Source: Asterias rubens
Lineage: Eukaryota > Echinodermata > Asteroidea > Forcipulatida > Asteriidae
Assembly (NCBI RefSeq): GCF_902459465.1
Contig: NC_047071.1
Location: forward strand, 7,892,098-7,956,097
Direction of reading: 5' to 3'
Length of the DNA stretch: 64,000 nucleotides
Shown in pieces: positions 23,001 to 30,943 of this stretch (within the stretch, counting starts at the first letter, position 1; every line of letters begins with the position of its first letter). The notes beneath the pieces are model-generated. The model was not told the DNA's origin and made no database searches. It saw nothing but the letters and a program-made list of their open reading frames with translations. The translations under genes were made by a program, and so were the position numbers.

Positions 23001-26000
23001 TAGTAACGTATTTTTTGAGAAAGACGTAATTTCTCACTGAAATATGAAAAGGCATTTGAAAGTACACAAATTTGTGCAGCAAGGGTGTTTTTTTTTCTCT
23101 TTCATTAATCTCTTGCAACTTTGATAAACAATTGAGTCCAAATGTTCACAGATTTGTTTTGTATGCATCCGTTAAGGGATACACCAAGTGAGAATACTGG
23201 TCTTTTATTGTCTTTGGCAATCACCAAAAGTGTCCAGTGCCTTTAAAGGAACGCGTTGCCTTGGATTGGTCGAGTTGGTCTTTGAAAAGCGTTTGTAACC
23301 GTTTGTTATGACATGCATATGATTGGAAAGATGTTTTAAAAGTAAAATATAATGATCTACACACATTTGCCTCGAAATTGTGTGGTTTTCCTTTTACTTT
23401 GCGAACTAACACGGTCGGCCATTTATGGGAGTCAAAATTTTGACACTATAAATGGCCGACTGTGTTTGTCGACGAGGTCAAAGGAAAACAACGCAATTTC
23501 GAGTGATACTTGTGTGGATCATTATGTTGTACTTTTAAAACATCTTTTTAATCATATGCATTTTATAACAAACGGTTACAAACGCTTTTCAAAGACCAAC
23601 TTGACCGATCAAAGGCAACGTGTTCCTTTAAACTTAGCTTCATTTAAATTCCTGTACCACAAGCATGACAAGGGAAACTTGTAATTAATTTGAGTTTGAA
23701 CAACTCTAGAAACATTGACTGGAGCAGGACTTGAACCAACCACCTCTGGATTCATGTACTGGTGCTCAACCAACTGAGCTCCCCACGTTAGTCAATATGT
23801 TTGTTCAGGGGTGCCAGTCAGAATCCTGGGCAAATTCTTTCTATTGAATTAATAAATGTGTGCGGCAAAGTGAAATTTTCTCCCACAGCTCACATAAACT
23901 AAACAAAGTAACTAAGCTTCAGTTGTCATTCTTGAAATGACTGTTGGAAAAAACACTTCATAATTCTTTAAAGTGCTATTCACTTGACATCAATTTAAAA
24001 GGTCTATGTAACTTTTGTAGGACAAAAAAACACAATGTTCACAGATTTACACTTAACTTACACAGTTTGAAGATAGTTATAGTAGAAAGCTTCCCTGAAA
24101 ATATTATGTGCTGAGGTGCTGCAGTTTTGGGGAAATGAGTAAAACAATGTCATGAAACTAATTTTCGTCTCATGAGAGGAAAATTATTTTAATCATTTAC
24201 AAACGTATTTTCATGACATTGTTTTACTCATTTCTCAAAAACTACAGCACCTCAGTAAGTAAATTTTGAATGGAAGCTTTCCACTATCATTATCTTCAAA
24301 CCCTGTAAGATTAATGTAAATCTATGGACATTTTGAAAAGGTACCCAAATCCTTTAACTGGGGTCCCTTGCTTAATTTTAGCATGGTTGTAAAATGTAGC
24401 AATGATTGACAAGATTTTGCAAGAGAACTTGGACAGTAGAAAAAATAGTTAGCCCTTACATGGGGTAAGTTTTGTGAAATTTTACATCCATGCTACATTT
24501 GAGCGAGGGACCCTTGCTAAATTGCTCTTTTGTGAAAGGGGCTTAAGGAGGAAATGTTTGTATTTCTTGTGTATCATCTGAAGATGTTTTCAGTTTTGAG
24601 TTGCTGACTGACAAGTTTTGTTTTTCCTTCACTAGCTGCTGAATAAAATGCTTCCACTGTTTGAGAATTACATCAAGAGTGCTGAGTCCCAGCTGGATTG
24701 CCTTGGTGCTTTGGAGGTGGGTAAACACTAGACTGATATCCTGTCCCCACCATGTAATGCCTCAAATCCTATAAACAATAAACTAGTTAGTTCCAGGCAA
24801 TCTTCAAAAAGAAGGAAACCCATTCACATTTGAAACTCCACATACATTTTTGGGGGAGCTAAAAATATTTTGTTTTTTTCTGAAATGTTCCATGTGTTTG
24901 CAGTGCTGTTGGTTGCCTCTTGAAAACTGTAACAAGTCCGAAGCGTAAAATGAAGTAATTTACTGGGAAGACCAAGTGAAGAACTATGTTAGTTTTGGTT
25001 TTTACCCATACACCGATGTGTGTCAGCACTGTATACTCAGTACTTTCCTGAGTCCTGTGAACAAATATCACAGGCATGTTACTCGGGTGGGATTCGAACC
25101 CATGACCCTTGCAATTCTAGAGCAGTGTCTTACCAACTAGACTACCGAGGTTTCCCGGTAGCTAGAGGCAGTTCCAATCCTATGTTTTGGCAGCGGGTAT
25201 CGCAAACGATTTAAAGATGTTAAATTTGCATCGGGGATAAAGAATAATATTCATTTTGGTTTTTACCCATACACCGATGTGTGTTAGCACTGTATACTCA
25301 GTACTTACACAAGTTCTGTGAAAACAAATCTGAGTATACAGTGCTAACACACATCGGTGTATGGGTAAAAACCAAAATGAATATTATTCTTTATCCCCGA
25401 TGCAAATTTAACATCTTTAAAAAAAATATATTGTTCTTTTCTGAAATGTTCCATGTGTTTGCAGTGCTGTTGGTTGCCTCCTGAAAATTGTAACAAGTCC
25501 CAAGCGTAAAATTATGAAGTGAAAAGTTATGATTTCCTAGAAGTATTTCTAACATTGACATTTGGTTCATTGACATGTACAGGAGTACTGCCTGACAAGC
25601 AATTCTACTGCTATGGTGCTTCCTAAAATCCTACTGCTGTTTTATGAAGCAGACATTCTGGGAGAGGACATGATACTGCACTGGTACAATATTTCCTCAG
25701 TGTGTTCAACAGACAGTGAAATCATCACATCAAACAGGCAACAAATTAGAACTCAGGTAAACTTAACATGACACCTTCAATTCCTCAGACTACGGAGACA
25801 GTTGTTATGCCACATGATTAGGGGCAAGCTTTTATATAATTCACCGTCTCTTACGTAACTATACAAAAGCTTGCCCCTTAGGCGTATCACGTGGCTTAGC
25901 AACTGTCTCTAAAGTCTGAGGAATTCAAATGTAAAGGGTGCATTGTAACTTGGCGAGTCATTGTACAAGACATTATTTAAATCTAACTCTCAAATGGCTT

Positions 26001-26114
26001 ATTGAAGCGCACTAAAACAATACTGGTCTTATTCTACATGTTGTACTTTTATGGCAGGTTAAACCATTCATCAAATGGCTGGAGGAAGCTGAAGAGGAGA
26101 GTGATAGTGATTGA
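8190..26114 (+). CDS. EIF2B5: Translation initiation factor eIF2B subunit epsilon (complete, 15 exons)
   Basis: This is the catalytic subunit of eIF2B, the cytoplasmic guanine-nucleotide exchange factor that recycles eIF2-GDP to eIF2-GTP. Exons: 8190-8321, 12957-13081, 14014-14199, 15118-15289, 15864-16019, 16442-16527, 17405-17524, 18305-18405, 19311-19456, 20584-20812, 21628-21735, 22638-22852, 24636-24716, 25583-25756, 26058-26114. All introns are GT-AG and all phases agree, giving 2088 nt and 695 residues (human about 721). The start at 8190 (ATCATGG) precedes the conserved VVLADSF block. The domain order is nucleotidyltransferase-like, left-handed beta-helix, acidic linker, then W2 domain, ending [12 protein letters not shown]. 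The protein has all the family landmarks and no frameshift or internal stop. Introns are full of transposable elements; intron 1 (4.6 kb) is the largest. I am very sure of the identity; single exon edges could shift by a few bases. Confidence 0.96.
8575..10440 (-). mobile_element. 5'-truncated LINE, CR1/Jockey-like reverse transcriptase
   Basis: Lies in EIF2B5 intron 1, antisense to the gene. Reading right to left, the minus strand gives pre-RT ([33 protein letters not shown]), fingers/palm ([15 protein letters not shown] with in-frame stops), the [20 protein letters not shown] block and a LADDCVVYR catalytic motif at 9515-9159. It ends with a C-terminal block holding [15 protein letters not shown] at 8966-8613. 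At least three frameshifts or stops make it non-functional. No endonuclease domain is present. The right end abuts half of a family A MITE. Confidence 0.88.
10446..10644. mobile_element. TTAA MITE, family A, right half only
   Basis: Begins inside the element centre (TTTGACTCCCATAATGGCCG) and runs to CTCCTTTAA at 10644. The left half is absent and LINE sequence takes its place, which suggests a deletion or a LINE insertion with loss. Confidence 0.8.
10645..12120 (-). pseudogene. Decayed transposon-like multi-domain gene, function unknown
   Basis: Interrupted minus-strand frames collinear with a protein family that I recall as widespread and repetitive in marine invertebrate genomes. From right to left: [52 protein letters not shown] with [16 protein letters not shown], then [28 protein letters not shown], and a coiled-coil-like end with [20 protein letters not shown]. 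Stops and frameshifts fall between most blocks, and a SINE tail splits it at 11655-11730. I cannot name the family. It may be a transposase-associated or captured gene. Confidence 0.55.
11655..11730 (-). mobile_element. SINE 3' tail fragment
   Basis: On the plus strand it reads (AAT)n, AACCG, TTCTTATAAAGCGCATTACA. This is the reverse complement of the GCGC..TATAAGAA..ATT tail of the SINE at 16560. Confidence 0.6.
12130..12835 (-). mobile_element. Ty3/gypsy pol remnant: RT fused by deletion to integrase end
   Basis: The minus strand from 12834 encodes [40 protein letters not shown] and [10 protein letters not shown], which is Ty3/gypsy RT. Then, after a break, [17 protein letters not shown] at the YLDD-equivalent position. 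The next blocks ([39 protein letters not shown]) resemble the integrase C-terminus. RNase H and the integrase core are therefore missing, through a large internal deletion. Several stops; inactive. Confidence 0.82.
13140..13980. other. EIF2B5 intron 2, no clear element
   Basis: Intron sequence with no recognisable exon, SINE or MITE boundary. A GC-rich patch with GCCGCCGCGCCGCTGC lies near 13405. Confidence 0.5.
14219..14346. repeat. 40-bp minisatellite, about 3.2 units
   Basis: TTTCCCACAAGGGTC-AAATTTAACTAGA repeats every 40 bp, starting about 19 bp past the EIF2B5 exon 3 donor. Confidence 0.9.
14440..14650. repeat. Dispersed repeat shared with 5655-5860
   Basis: Shares CATAAAAGTCAC.TGTGAAAG, CTTGCTGAGAAAACAGCAA and a GGTGAC(A)GCAGGTT/GGTGACAGTAGTT-like block with the copy at 5655. 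Family unnamed. Confidence 0.6.
15309..15687 (-). mobile_element. TTAA MITE, family B
   Basis: TTAA at both ends; the left end reads TTAAAGGCACTAGACAC. Contains GGTGTATCCCATTGTATGC and AACACCCTTGTTGGACGAAT in reverse orientation relative to 47285. It starts 20 bp after the EIF2B5 exon 4 donor junction. Confidence 0.85.
16560..17026 (+). mobile_element. tRNA-derived SINE, near full length
   Basis: The head resembles a Leu/Ser-type tRNA with A-box GGCAGAGCGGTTAAGAGG and B-box GGGTTAGAGTCCC (GGTTCGAATCC degenerate). The body contains ATAAAGCCGTTGGTCCCATG and AAAAGAACCCAGTGCAC, a central domain of the kind shared among many marine-invertebrate SINEs. The tail is GCGCTATATAAGAA followed by a long ATT microsatellite (16972-17025). 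In EIF2B5 intron 6. Confidence 0.85.
17604..17787. mobile_element. TA-flanked MITE (copy 1)
   Basis: Terminal inverted repeats GGTTCATACTTCCTGC / GCAGGAAGTATGAACC with TA at both outer edges; interior GCGAATTTGACGTCAC and its inverted partner. The TA duplication suggests mobilisation by a Tc1/mariner-type transposase. A second copy is at 29820. Confidence 0.88.
18032..18044. repeat. Poly-G run
   Basis: Homopolymer G in EIF2B5 intron 7. Confidence 0.8.
18126..18245. mobile_element. TTAA MITE, family C, left half
   Basis: TTAAAAGGTTTGAGTACTTTTTC then CACAGATTTACATTAAACTTACAC, as in the full copies at 23995, 32199 and 51078. Breaks off after the GAGTTGCTGTACTTG block, 60 bp before exon 8. Confidence 0.75.
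18680..18965. repeat. Dispersed repeat with GCTTAACGGTAAGC-type core
   Basis: Contains paired AGC(A/G)CTATGAAATGG blocks (18893 and 18947). Resembles degenerate MITEs with a GAATTCTGCGCTTA core, as at 41280. Edges not defined. Confidence 0.35.
19511..19735 (-). mobile_element. Element H: terminal repeat with embedded tRNA-like segment
   Basis: Starts GGTTTTACCCATAAACACCA and contains GGTATACTCAGTACTTTC, then on the minus strand a tRNA-like block (TTGGTAAGACACTGCTCTAGA). Same layout as 24995-25265. Confidence 0.65.
19770..20055 (+). mobile_element. LINE 3' end with pol C-terminus
   Basis: The frame from 19796 encodes [20 protein letters not shown] and NQLKTHLF, stopping at TAA 19943. This is the usual CR1/L2-type pol terminus. 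A short 3' UTR follows, ending in an ATT microsatellite near 20030-20055. Sense orientation in EIF2B5 intron 9. Confidence 0.85.
20090..20190. repeat. Element H fragment
   Basis: Carries ACACATCGGTGTATATGGGTAAAAAC, the terminal motif of element H, plus a TTACCCATATACCC inverted partner. Confidence 0.55.
20223..20375. mobile_element. Foldback element with hammerhead-like remnant
   Basis: Inverted arms CATATGGAAAGGTTTGCTGTAACACCATGTAATGACTATCTC and its complement. On the minus strand the centre has CTGATCGAAACGGCGAG next to a hairpin, similar to the motif at 42601-42644 but without the CTGANGA core. Confidence 0.75.
20852..20995 (-). mobile_element. TTAA MITE family B fragment
   Basis: GGTAATTGTCATAGACCAGTCTTCTCACATGGTGTATCCC matches one end of family B. 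The other end and the TTAA are not found. Confidence 0.6.
21140..21362 (-). mobile_element. tRNA-derived SINE, reverse orientation
   Basis: Reverse copy of the SINE at 16560: ACACATGGGAACAACGACTTTA (central domain), CACGACCGAGACTCGATTCC (B box complement) and ATCCGCTCGGC (A box complement). Confidence 0.75.
21450..21550 (-). mobile_element. tRNA-like SINE head, reverse
   Basis: GGATTTGAACCCCTGACC is a B-box complement, followed by a TAGTCTTACGACTAGACCACC A-box-like segment. Not a functional tRNA: no complete cloverleaf. Confidence 0.55.
22033..22241 (+). mobile_element. Small element flanked by 15-bp direct repeats, with hammerhead-like end
   Basis: AAATACATCATCATTTT (22033) and AAATATATCATCATTTA (22225) flank about 180 bp. 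It contains a pyrimidine-rich middle and the motif described at 22169-22207. The flanks look like a target-site duplication. Family unknown. Confidence 0.45.
22169..22207 (+). ncRNA. Hammerhead-ribozyme-like motif (candidate)
   Basis: Stem I GCCT/AGGC encloses CTGAAGA (CTGANGA core), one extra A, hairpin GGTCC-GGTTT-GGATT (two G-U wobbles), GAAA, and GCTA. The A-GCU-A order supplies the U16.1-H17 positions expected at the cleavage site. Stem III would be only an AGCU palindrome, so a dimer would be needed. The extra A after CTGAAGA departs from the canonical core. Activity is unproven. Confidence 0.35.
22268..22601 (+). mobile_element. TTAA MITE, family F
   Basis: TTAAAGGGAAGGTATA at the left and TATACCTTTAT at the right (TTAT in place of TTAA). 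The interior holds ATGCCCCAAACCTTGAATCC. A reverse copy lies at 52560. Confidence 0.7.
22881..23246 (+). mobile_element. TTAA MITE, family B
   Basis: TTAAAGGCACCAGACACTATTGG to AAGTGTCCAGTGCCTTTAA. It begins 29 bp after EIF2B5 exon 12. Its right TTAA (23243-23246) is also the left TTAA of the next element. Confidence 0.9.
23243..23631. mobile_element. TTAA MITE, family A (foldback)
   Basis: TTAAAGGAACGCGTTGCC to AGGCAACGTGTTCCTTTAA; palindrome centre GTCAAAATTTTGAC at 23432-23445. Shares one TTAA with the family B copy on its left. Confidence 0.9.
23720..23784 (-). other. tRNA-like pseudogene or SINE head
   Basis: The minus strand reads GGGGAGCTCAGTTGGTTGAG ... GGTTCAAGTCC TGCTCCA, with good A and B boxes and a 65-nt length. 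The acceptor and D arms do not pair as in a full cloverleaf, so it is more likely SINE-derived than a working tRNA gene. Confidence 0.45.
23995..24357. mobile_element. TTAA MITE, family C (foldback)
   Basis: TTAAAAGG ... GTACCCAAATCCTTTAA. The inner palindrome ATGAAACTAATTTTCGTCTC / GAGAGGAAAATTATTTT centres on CTCATGAG at 24169-24176. Repeated block GCTGAGGTGCTGCAGTTTT with inverted partner AAAACTACAGCACCTCAG. Confidence 0.88.
24995..25265 (-). mobile_element. Element H: tRNA-like core inside a repeat
   Basis: Starts GGTTTTTACCCATACACCGA and TATACTCAGTACTTTCC. On the minus strand a tRNA-like core has TCTAGTTGGTAAGACACTG (A box) and GGGTTCGAATCCCACCC (near-perfect B box). The right side has GATGTTAAATTTGCATCGGG. 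No complete cloverleaf; best read as a SINE-type element. Confidence 0.75.
25212..25420. mobile_element. Element H foldback derivative
   Basis: Arms 25212-25300 and 25324-25420 are nearly perfect inverted repeats (AAAGATGTTAAATTTGCATC ... GATGCAAATTTAACATCTTT). The left arm overlaps the end of the preceding tRNA-like copy, so this is a foldback derivative of the same family. Confidence 0.85.
25779..25925. mobile_element. Foldback MITE filling EIF2B5 intron 14
   Basis: AATTCCTCAGACT.CGGAGACAGTTG at the left and CAACTGTCTC.AAAGTCTGAGGAATT at the right; inner GGGGCAAGCTTTT / AAAAGCTTGCCCC. It takes up about half of the 301-bp intron. Confidence 0.9.
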
Positions 26115-26157
26115 GAAAGGTTACCATAGCAACAACAAGAAAGCAAACCTCAACAAC

Positions 26158-26449
26158 CCAGAGCAACTTCGAGTTCACACTGTGGTGAACTAAAGGTTTA
26201 CTTTTTTGACTCAAACCCAGACTGGTCGACCATTGCTTGACTACTACGGTTCAACCATTTGGAACCAGCCTCAAAGCCATGGTTTCGATAGCCTGTTCCA
26301 TGCTAACATGTATCTGCAGAGGGGAACCAGTGACACTATAGTGAAAAGGTGGAAGGACTTCCAAAGGAGGCGTTCAAATGAGTGTGTCACTGCGCATGAA
26401 CATTGCTGGTCATTAGTCGACTAAATGTTCGCACTCGACCTGCTCTTGG
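26158..26449. mobile_element. MITE in the proximal 3' UTR of EIF2B5
   Basis: Ends GAGCAACTTCGAGTTCACAC and GTTCGCACTCGACCTGCTCTTGG. Shares GACTGGTCGACCATTG and AGAGGGGAACCAGTGACACT with the copy at 34573. It starts only 44 nt past the EIF2B5 stop, so mature transcripts probably contain it. Confidence 0.8.
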
Positions 26450-26987
26450 AGCTGCACATAGGAAATATTTATCTTTTATTTATGTACATGTTACTTAAAT
26501 ACATATGTATAAAGGCAAGGATATTCAGGTTGTTATTTTTCAAAAGCCGATGATATCACTGCACTAGATAAAGTTGTGTTACATCTTGCCTCTGAATTGA
26601 CCGTTTGAAACAATTGATGGACTTTATGACATGACTAGGGCAAGTGGTCTTGCACACCCAATGTGGTCAAGTCATCAGACAAGAGTTGTGAATCACATTT
26701 GACTTATGAATAAGACCAGAACAAAATTCCATCCCATCGATAAAATGGATACCTGCAAGAAGCGTGTATGTGAATAATTGACAACAGATGTATCTGACCA
26801 TGTCTGTTTCCTTTTATTTGTATTGAAAAATACCATTTAAATGCTGAAACAAGCAAAGTACGGTTACACAATCAAGTGTCGGGTATAAGCTAGTATTACA
26901 TCCAACCCTGTGTTAGCTATGACAGCTAACCCTGGGTTAACTACTCGCACACCCAACTTTTGGTCAACTGGTACAGGCAACCCTGGG

Positions 26988-27362
26988 TTAAAGCCATTGG
27001 ACCCTTTCGGTAAACAGTATTGTCAAAGGCCCACACTTCGTGTATCACAACTTCTATATCAAATAACAAACCTGTGAAAATTTGGGCTTAATCGGTCATC
27101 GGAGTCGGGAGAAAATAACGGGAAAACCCACCCTTCTATCCGCGCGTTTCGCCGTGTCATGACATGTGTTTAAAATAAATCCGTAATTCTCGTTAACAAG
27201 AATTGATATTGTTTTACTGTTTTCTCAAAAAGTAAAGCATTTCATGGAATAATATTTCAAGAGAAGTATTTCACCACTACCTTCTGTAAACCCTGTAAGT
27301 TATTTGTAAATCTGTGAACTTTTTTTTTTTTTTTCTGTACCGAAAGGGTCCAATGGCTTTAA
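26988..27362. mobile_element. TTAA MITE, family D (copy 1)
   Basis: TTAAAGCCATTGGACCCTTTCGG to CCGAAAGGGTCCAATGGCTTTAA; interior GTTTCGCCGTGTCATGACATG. Confidence 0.92.
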
Positions 27363-27537
27363 TTACTAGTACAGCCAACCCTCCCAGCCAACCAGAAAAC
27401 AGATGCCTGATGAACCTGGTTTGAACACAGGGATGTGAACATTCCTGATACTACATGTAGACCGGTCCCACATATAATGCTTTAACAAGTGAAGACCACA
27501 AACACCTGCACTTTAACAGGTCCCAATGTTCAAATGC

Positions 27538-27819
27538 TTAAAGGGACACGTTGCCTCGGATGGGTCAAATGGGTCCACGAAAAGCGTTCGAAACCGTTTG
27601 GTATGAAATGCATATGGGAATAGAAAGACGTTTAAAAAGTAAAATATAACGATCCACACAAATATGCCTCAAAAATGCATGGTTTTTCTTTTGCTTTGCC
27701 AACTAACACAATTGGCCATTTTGTGGAGTCAAAAACTTTACTCCACAAAATGGTGTGCAGTGTTAGTTCACCCTTTTTCTAGACCAACTCACCCGATCCA
27801 AGGCAACATGTCCCTTTAA
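27538..27819. mobile_element. TTAA MITE, family A, short foldback
   Basis: TTAAAGGGACACGTTGCC to GGCAACATGTCCCTTTAA. The right arm lacks the GTGTGGATCATTG block, so it is about 110 bp shorter than the full copies. Centre TGGAGTC AAAAACTTTACTCCA. Confidence 0.85.
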
Positions 27820-27833
27820 CATGTTCACAGTCA

Positions 27834-27905
27834 ATAGACCTTTATCACGGTGTCACCCTCTTGGTCATGAGTTGGAATGGAGTATTGACCGTGTTAAAGG
27901 TCACT
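27834..27905. repeat. Fragment of family J (see 34541)
   Basis: AGACCTTTATCACGGTGTCACCCTCTTGGTCATGAGTTGGAATGGAGTA-type sequence with an inverted partner; matches the outer ends of the nested element at 34541-35043. Confidence 0.55.
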
Positions 27906-28178
27906 TGGGTTAAAGCCCACTCATTCTAGTCTTGTTTCAAGACCTTACTGTTGTTTATACTCCATGATTCACTGCTTGGTTTACTTGGTTTACTCTTTGT
28001 TTCATTGTGACAATGATATTGTCAACAGTAATATTATTCCAGAAATTCTGAAATTTAACTCTGCAATTGAGCATGGGAAAGATTCAGAAACCCTGGGTTG
28101 TCATATATTTCCACTCAAACAATGCCATACTATTGTATAATGCGACTTTGATAGGCAAATTGGCAGCAAACTTTCCAG

Positions 28179-28480
28179 TTAAAGGAAAACTTTGCCTTGG
28201 AATGGACCGGTTGGTCTATAAAACCGTTTGTAACTGTTTTTATAAAATGCAAATGGTTGGAAAGATGTTTTTAAACATCTTTAAAAGGACAGGACTCCCA
28301 TAAATGGCCGACTGTGTTAGCCGAAGAGGCAAAAGGAAAACCGTTTAATTTCGAGGCATGTTTGTGTGGATCATTGTATTCTACTTTTACAACATCCTTC
28401 TACCCAAATGCATTTTATAACAAACTGTTACAAACGCTTTTCAAAGACCAACTCGACCGATCCAAGGCAGCGTGTTCCTG
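28179..28480. mobile_element. TTAA MITE, family A, deleted left arm
   Basis: TTAAAGGAAAACTTTGCCTTGG at the left and CCAAGGCAGCGTGTTCCTG at the right. The middle of the left arm is missing around 28280-28295. Confidence 0.8.
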
Positions 28481-28653
28481 CAACTTGTCTGGGGTGAGGG
28501 TCATTGCTAATGGAAGAGTCTGTGTTATGAAATGACTGCATTTCAACCTTTTGGTAACCCTAGTGTCCTCAGCACTAGTGAAGTAGATCACATAGCAGGA
28601 TTTCTTTATATGAGGAAGACAAAAATGCTGATTTTTTTTTTCACAAGTCTGAC

Positions 28654-29030
28654 TTAAAGCCATTGGACACTTTCGGAAAACAGTATTGTCCAAAGACCCA
28701 TACTTCGTGTATCACAACTTGTATATAAAATAACAAACATGTGAAAATTTAGGCTCAATTGGTCATCAGAGTCGGGAGAAAATAACAGGAAAACCCACCC
28801 TTGTTTCCGCACGTTTCGCCGTGTCATGACATGTGTTTAAATAAATCCGTAATTCTCGATATCAAGAATTGATAATTGTTTTAATATTTTCTCAAAAAGT
28901 AAAGCATTTCATGGAATAATATTACAAGAGTCTCTTTCACCATTACCTTCTGTAAACCATGTAAGGTTTTTGATAAATCTGTGAACTTTTATTTTATTTT
29001 TTCTGTTCCGAAAGTGTATAATGGCTTTAA
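28654..29030. mobile_element. TTAA MITE, family D (copy 2)
   Basis: TTAAAGCCATTGGACACTTTCGG to CCGAAAGTGTATAATGGCTTTAA. The right TTAA (29027-29030) is shared with the following family B copy. Confidence 0.9.
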
Positions 29031-29397
29031 AGGCAGTGGACACTATTGGTAATTACTCAAAATAATTATCGGCATAAAACGTCACTTGGTAACGAGTAAT
29101 GGGGAGAGGTTGATGGTATAAAACAATGTAAGAAACGGCTCCCTCTGAAGTGATGTAGTTTTCGAGAAAGAAGTAATTTTCCACTAATTTGATTTCGGGA
29201 CCTCAAGTTTAGAACTTGAGGGTCAAGCATCTGAAAGCACAACTTCGTGTGACAAGGGTGTTTTTTTCTTTCATTATTATCTCGCAACTCAGACGACCAA
29301 TCGAGCTCAAATTTCCACAGGTTTGTTATTTTATGCTTATATTGAGATACACCAAGTGAGAAGACTGGTCTTTGACAATTACCAATAGTGTCTTTAA
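29027..29397 (+). mobile_element. TTAA MITE, family B
   Basis: TTAAAGGCAGTGGACACTATTGG at the left; the right end is shortened to ACCAATAGTGTCTTTAA. Interior AACGGCTCCCTCTGAAGTGA. Confidence 0.9.
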
Positions 29398-29818
29398 TAA
29401 AAAAGTCTGACTTTAGATAAAAGTCTGAAATTTCTCATCCCTGACTCGTCCATTGCTTACACAGTTCCAATCATGTACATTTCAAAAGAACAATGAATTG
29501 ATAAGGAAATTTAGTTACCACCCATCAATCCCTACATTGGTGATACAAACTGTGATAGGATGAAAAAATAAAAGGCCAGTTGGTCATTTAAGGTTTCAAT
29601 ATATTTATCTATTGTGCAATTTATTCAGGTACAAATATAAACCAAAGTACATTACGTCATTGTAGGTATAAATGAGCACACACCATTATAGCAAAAGAAA
29701 ATTCTATCGGTGATTCAATATGAAAAGAATGGGCTGTAAAGAAGTGAACATCGATTGTTAATAAAATAAAGATTTGCAAATTACAAATCTAGAATTGCTT
29801 GAACATAATCATTTTTTC

Positions 29819-29991
29819 ATTAAGCCCGGTTCATACTTCCTGCGAATGCGAAGCGAATTTGACGTCACAACCCTCCTTTCGCAGCGATATTCGCAAGTGA
29901 GTAGAGCAGACTTGAACTGCTGCAAATTATTTGTTGCGAATTTGTGACGTCACAACATTCAATTCGCAGGAAGTATGAACCGGGCTTTACT
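29819..29991. mobile_element. TA-flanked MITE (copy 2)
   Basis: Perfect 26-bp terminal inverted repeats starting AAGCCCGGTTCATACTTCC, flanked by TA on both sides. Interior GCGAATTTGACGTCACAA with its inverted partner. Confidence 0.92.
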
Positions 29992-30559
29992 CTGGCTTAG
30001 CCTGGCATTAACCCCAGGTGAGGTCTCTGTCAACAATCCTTAAGTTTCCCAGGCCTAGGTTTAGTCAAGTCCGGAAAGCTATGCATACCCCTGATGCACT
30101 AAACACAAGTTAATAAAATATAACACTTTTTTAGTTTAAGGAGAACTACATTGTACCTAGTCTTTAACCATCAACAATGATCCCCATCAACGTTGCAAGT
30201 CTTGTTAGATTGTATTTGACTTCCATATTCTATTGCAGAAATATATTTTACCTGCACCAATGTCAGTAGACCCTTTGGACATGAGTTCACATGTGCAAAC
30301 AGCGCCCTCACTGAGGACAAAGGAAGACCTGTTAGCCAGAAATTGTGAATAGCACATACAGTATGCATTTGTGCATGTCTCCATTTGATGTAATCGATGG
30401 TGTTCTATGCAAAACGGTCTATTGAAATACGGTCCAGTGAAGGAAAGAATACACTTGCTTGAAAATCAAATTTGTGTAGGATCTTGGGGAAATGACAAAT
30501 ACAACCTAGCCAAGAATAGTATAGGTTTTCTCGCTAGGTCAGTTTCGGAAAATGAGCAG

Positions 30560-30943
30560 CAAATTTAAAGATGTTATGTCAGATTTTTGGCCCTAAACAT
30601 TAAAAAATAGATTTTTTTCGAGTGAATGGTATTTCAAAGAGTATCACCCACTCTAACAGAAAAAAAATAACTTTTAGTTTTAATGGTCAGGAACCATGAC
30701 AAAAATTTAAAACGTTTCTTATAAAACACATAAGAATTGGTCATGTGATATATTGTCGGGATCCCGACAAAACTAATTTTGAGCACTTTATTTCACTGCT
30801 ACTAATAATTGGCGGACTTTTTCAAGCAATGGCTCAAATGAAAGCTTGTAACTTTCTCGACCCCCCATCAATATACCTATTGAATTTTAAATCAAAATTT
30901 TTGGGTCAAATCGGCAAAAAATCTGACATCTTTAACCACCAAG
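30560..30943. mobile_element. MITE family L (copy 1)
   Basis: Ends TTTAAAGATGTTATGTCAGATTTTT and AAAAAATCTGACATCTTTAA. The interior palindrome TTGTCGGGATCCCGACAA is at 30752-30769. The right-truncated copy 2 is at 56070. Confidence 0.85.

Larger units (their letters stand above)
21628..26114 (+). other. EIF2B5: EIF2B5 exons 11-15: acidic linker and catalytic W2 (eIF5C) domain
   Basis: Exon 11 encodes a serine/aspartate/glutamate-rich stretch ([11 protein letters not shown]). From exon 12 the HEAT-like W2 domain starts with [11 protein letters not shown] and the family signature [11 protein letters not shown]. It continues through LLPLF-like helices in exon 13 and [14 protein letters not shown] in exon 14. 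It closes with the aromatic/acidic box [14 protein letters not shown] in exon 15. This segment carries the exchange activity in characterised orthologues. Confidence 0.9.

Noticed and set aside
25084..25172. Possible functional tRNA gene
   Set aside because: A and B boxes are good, but acceptor and D arms do not pair; it is embedded in a repeated element and so is a tRNA-derived sequence.
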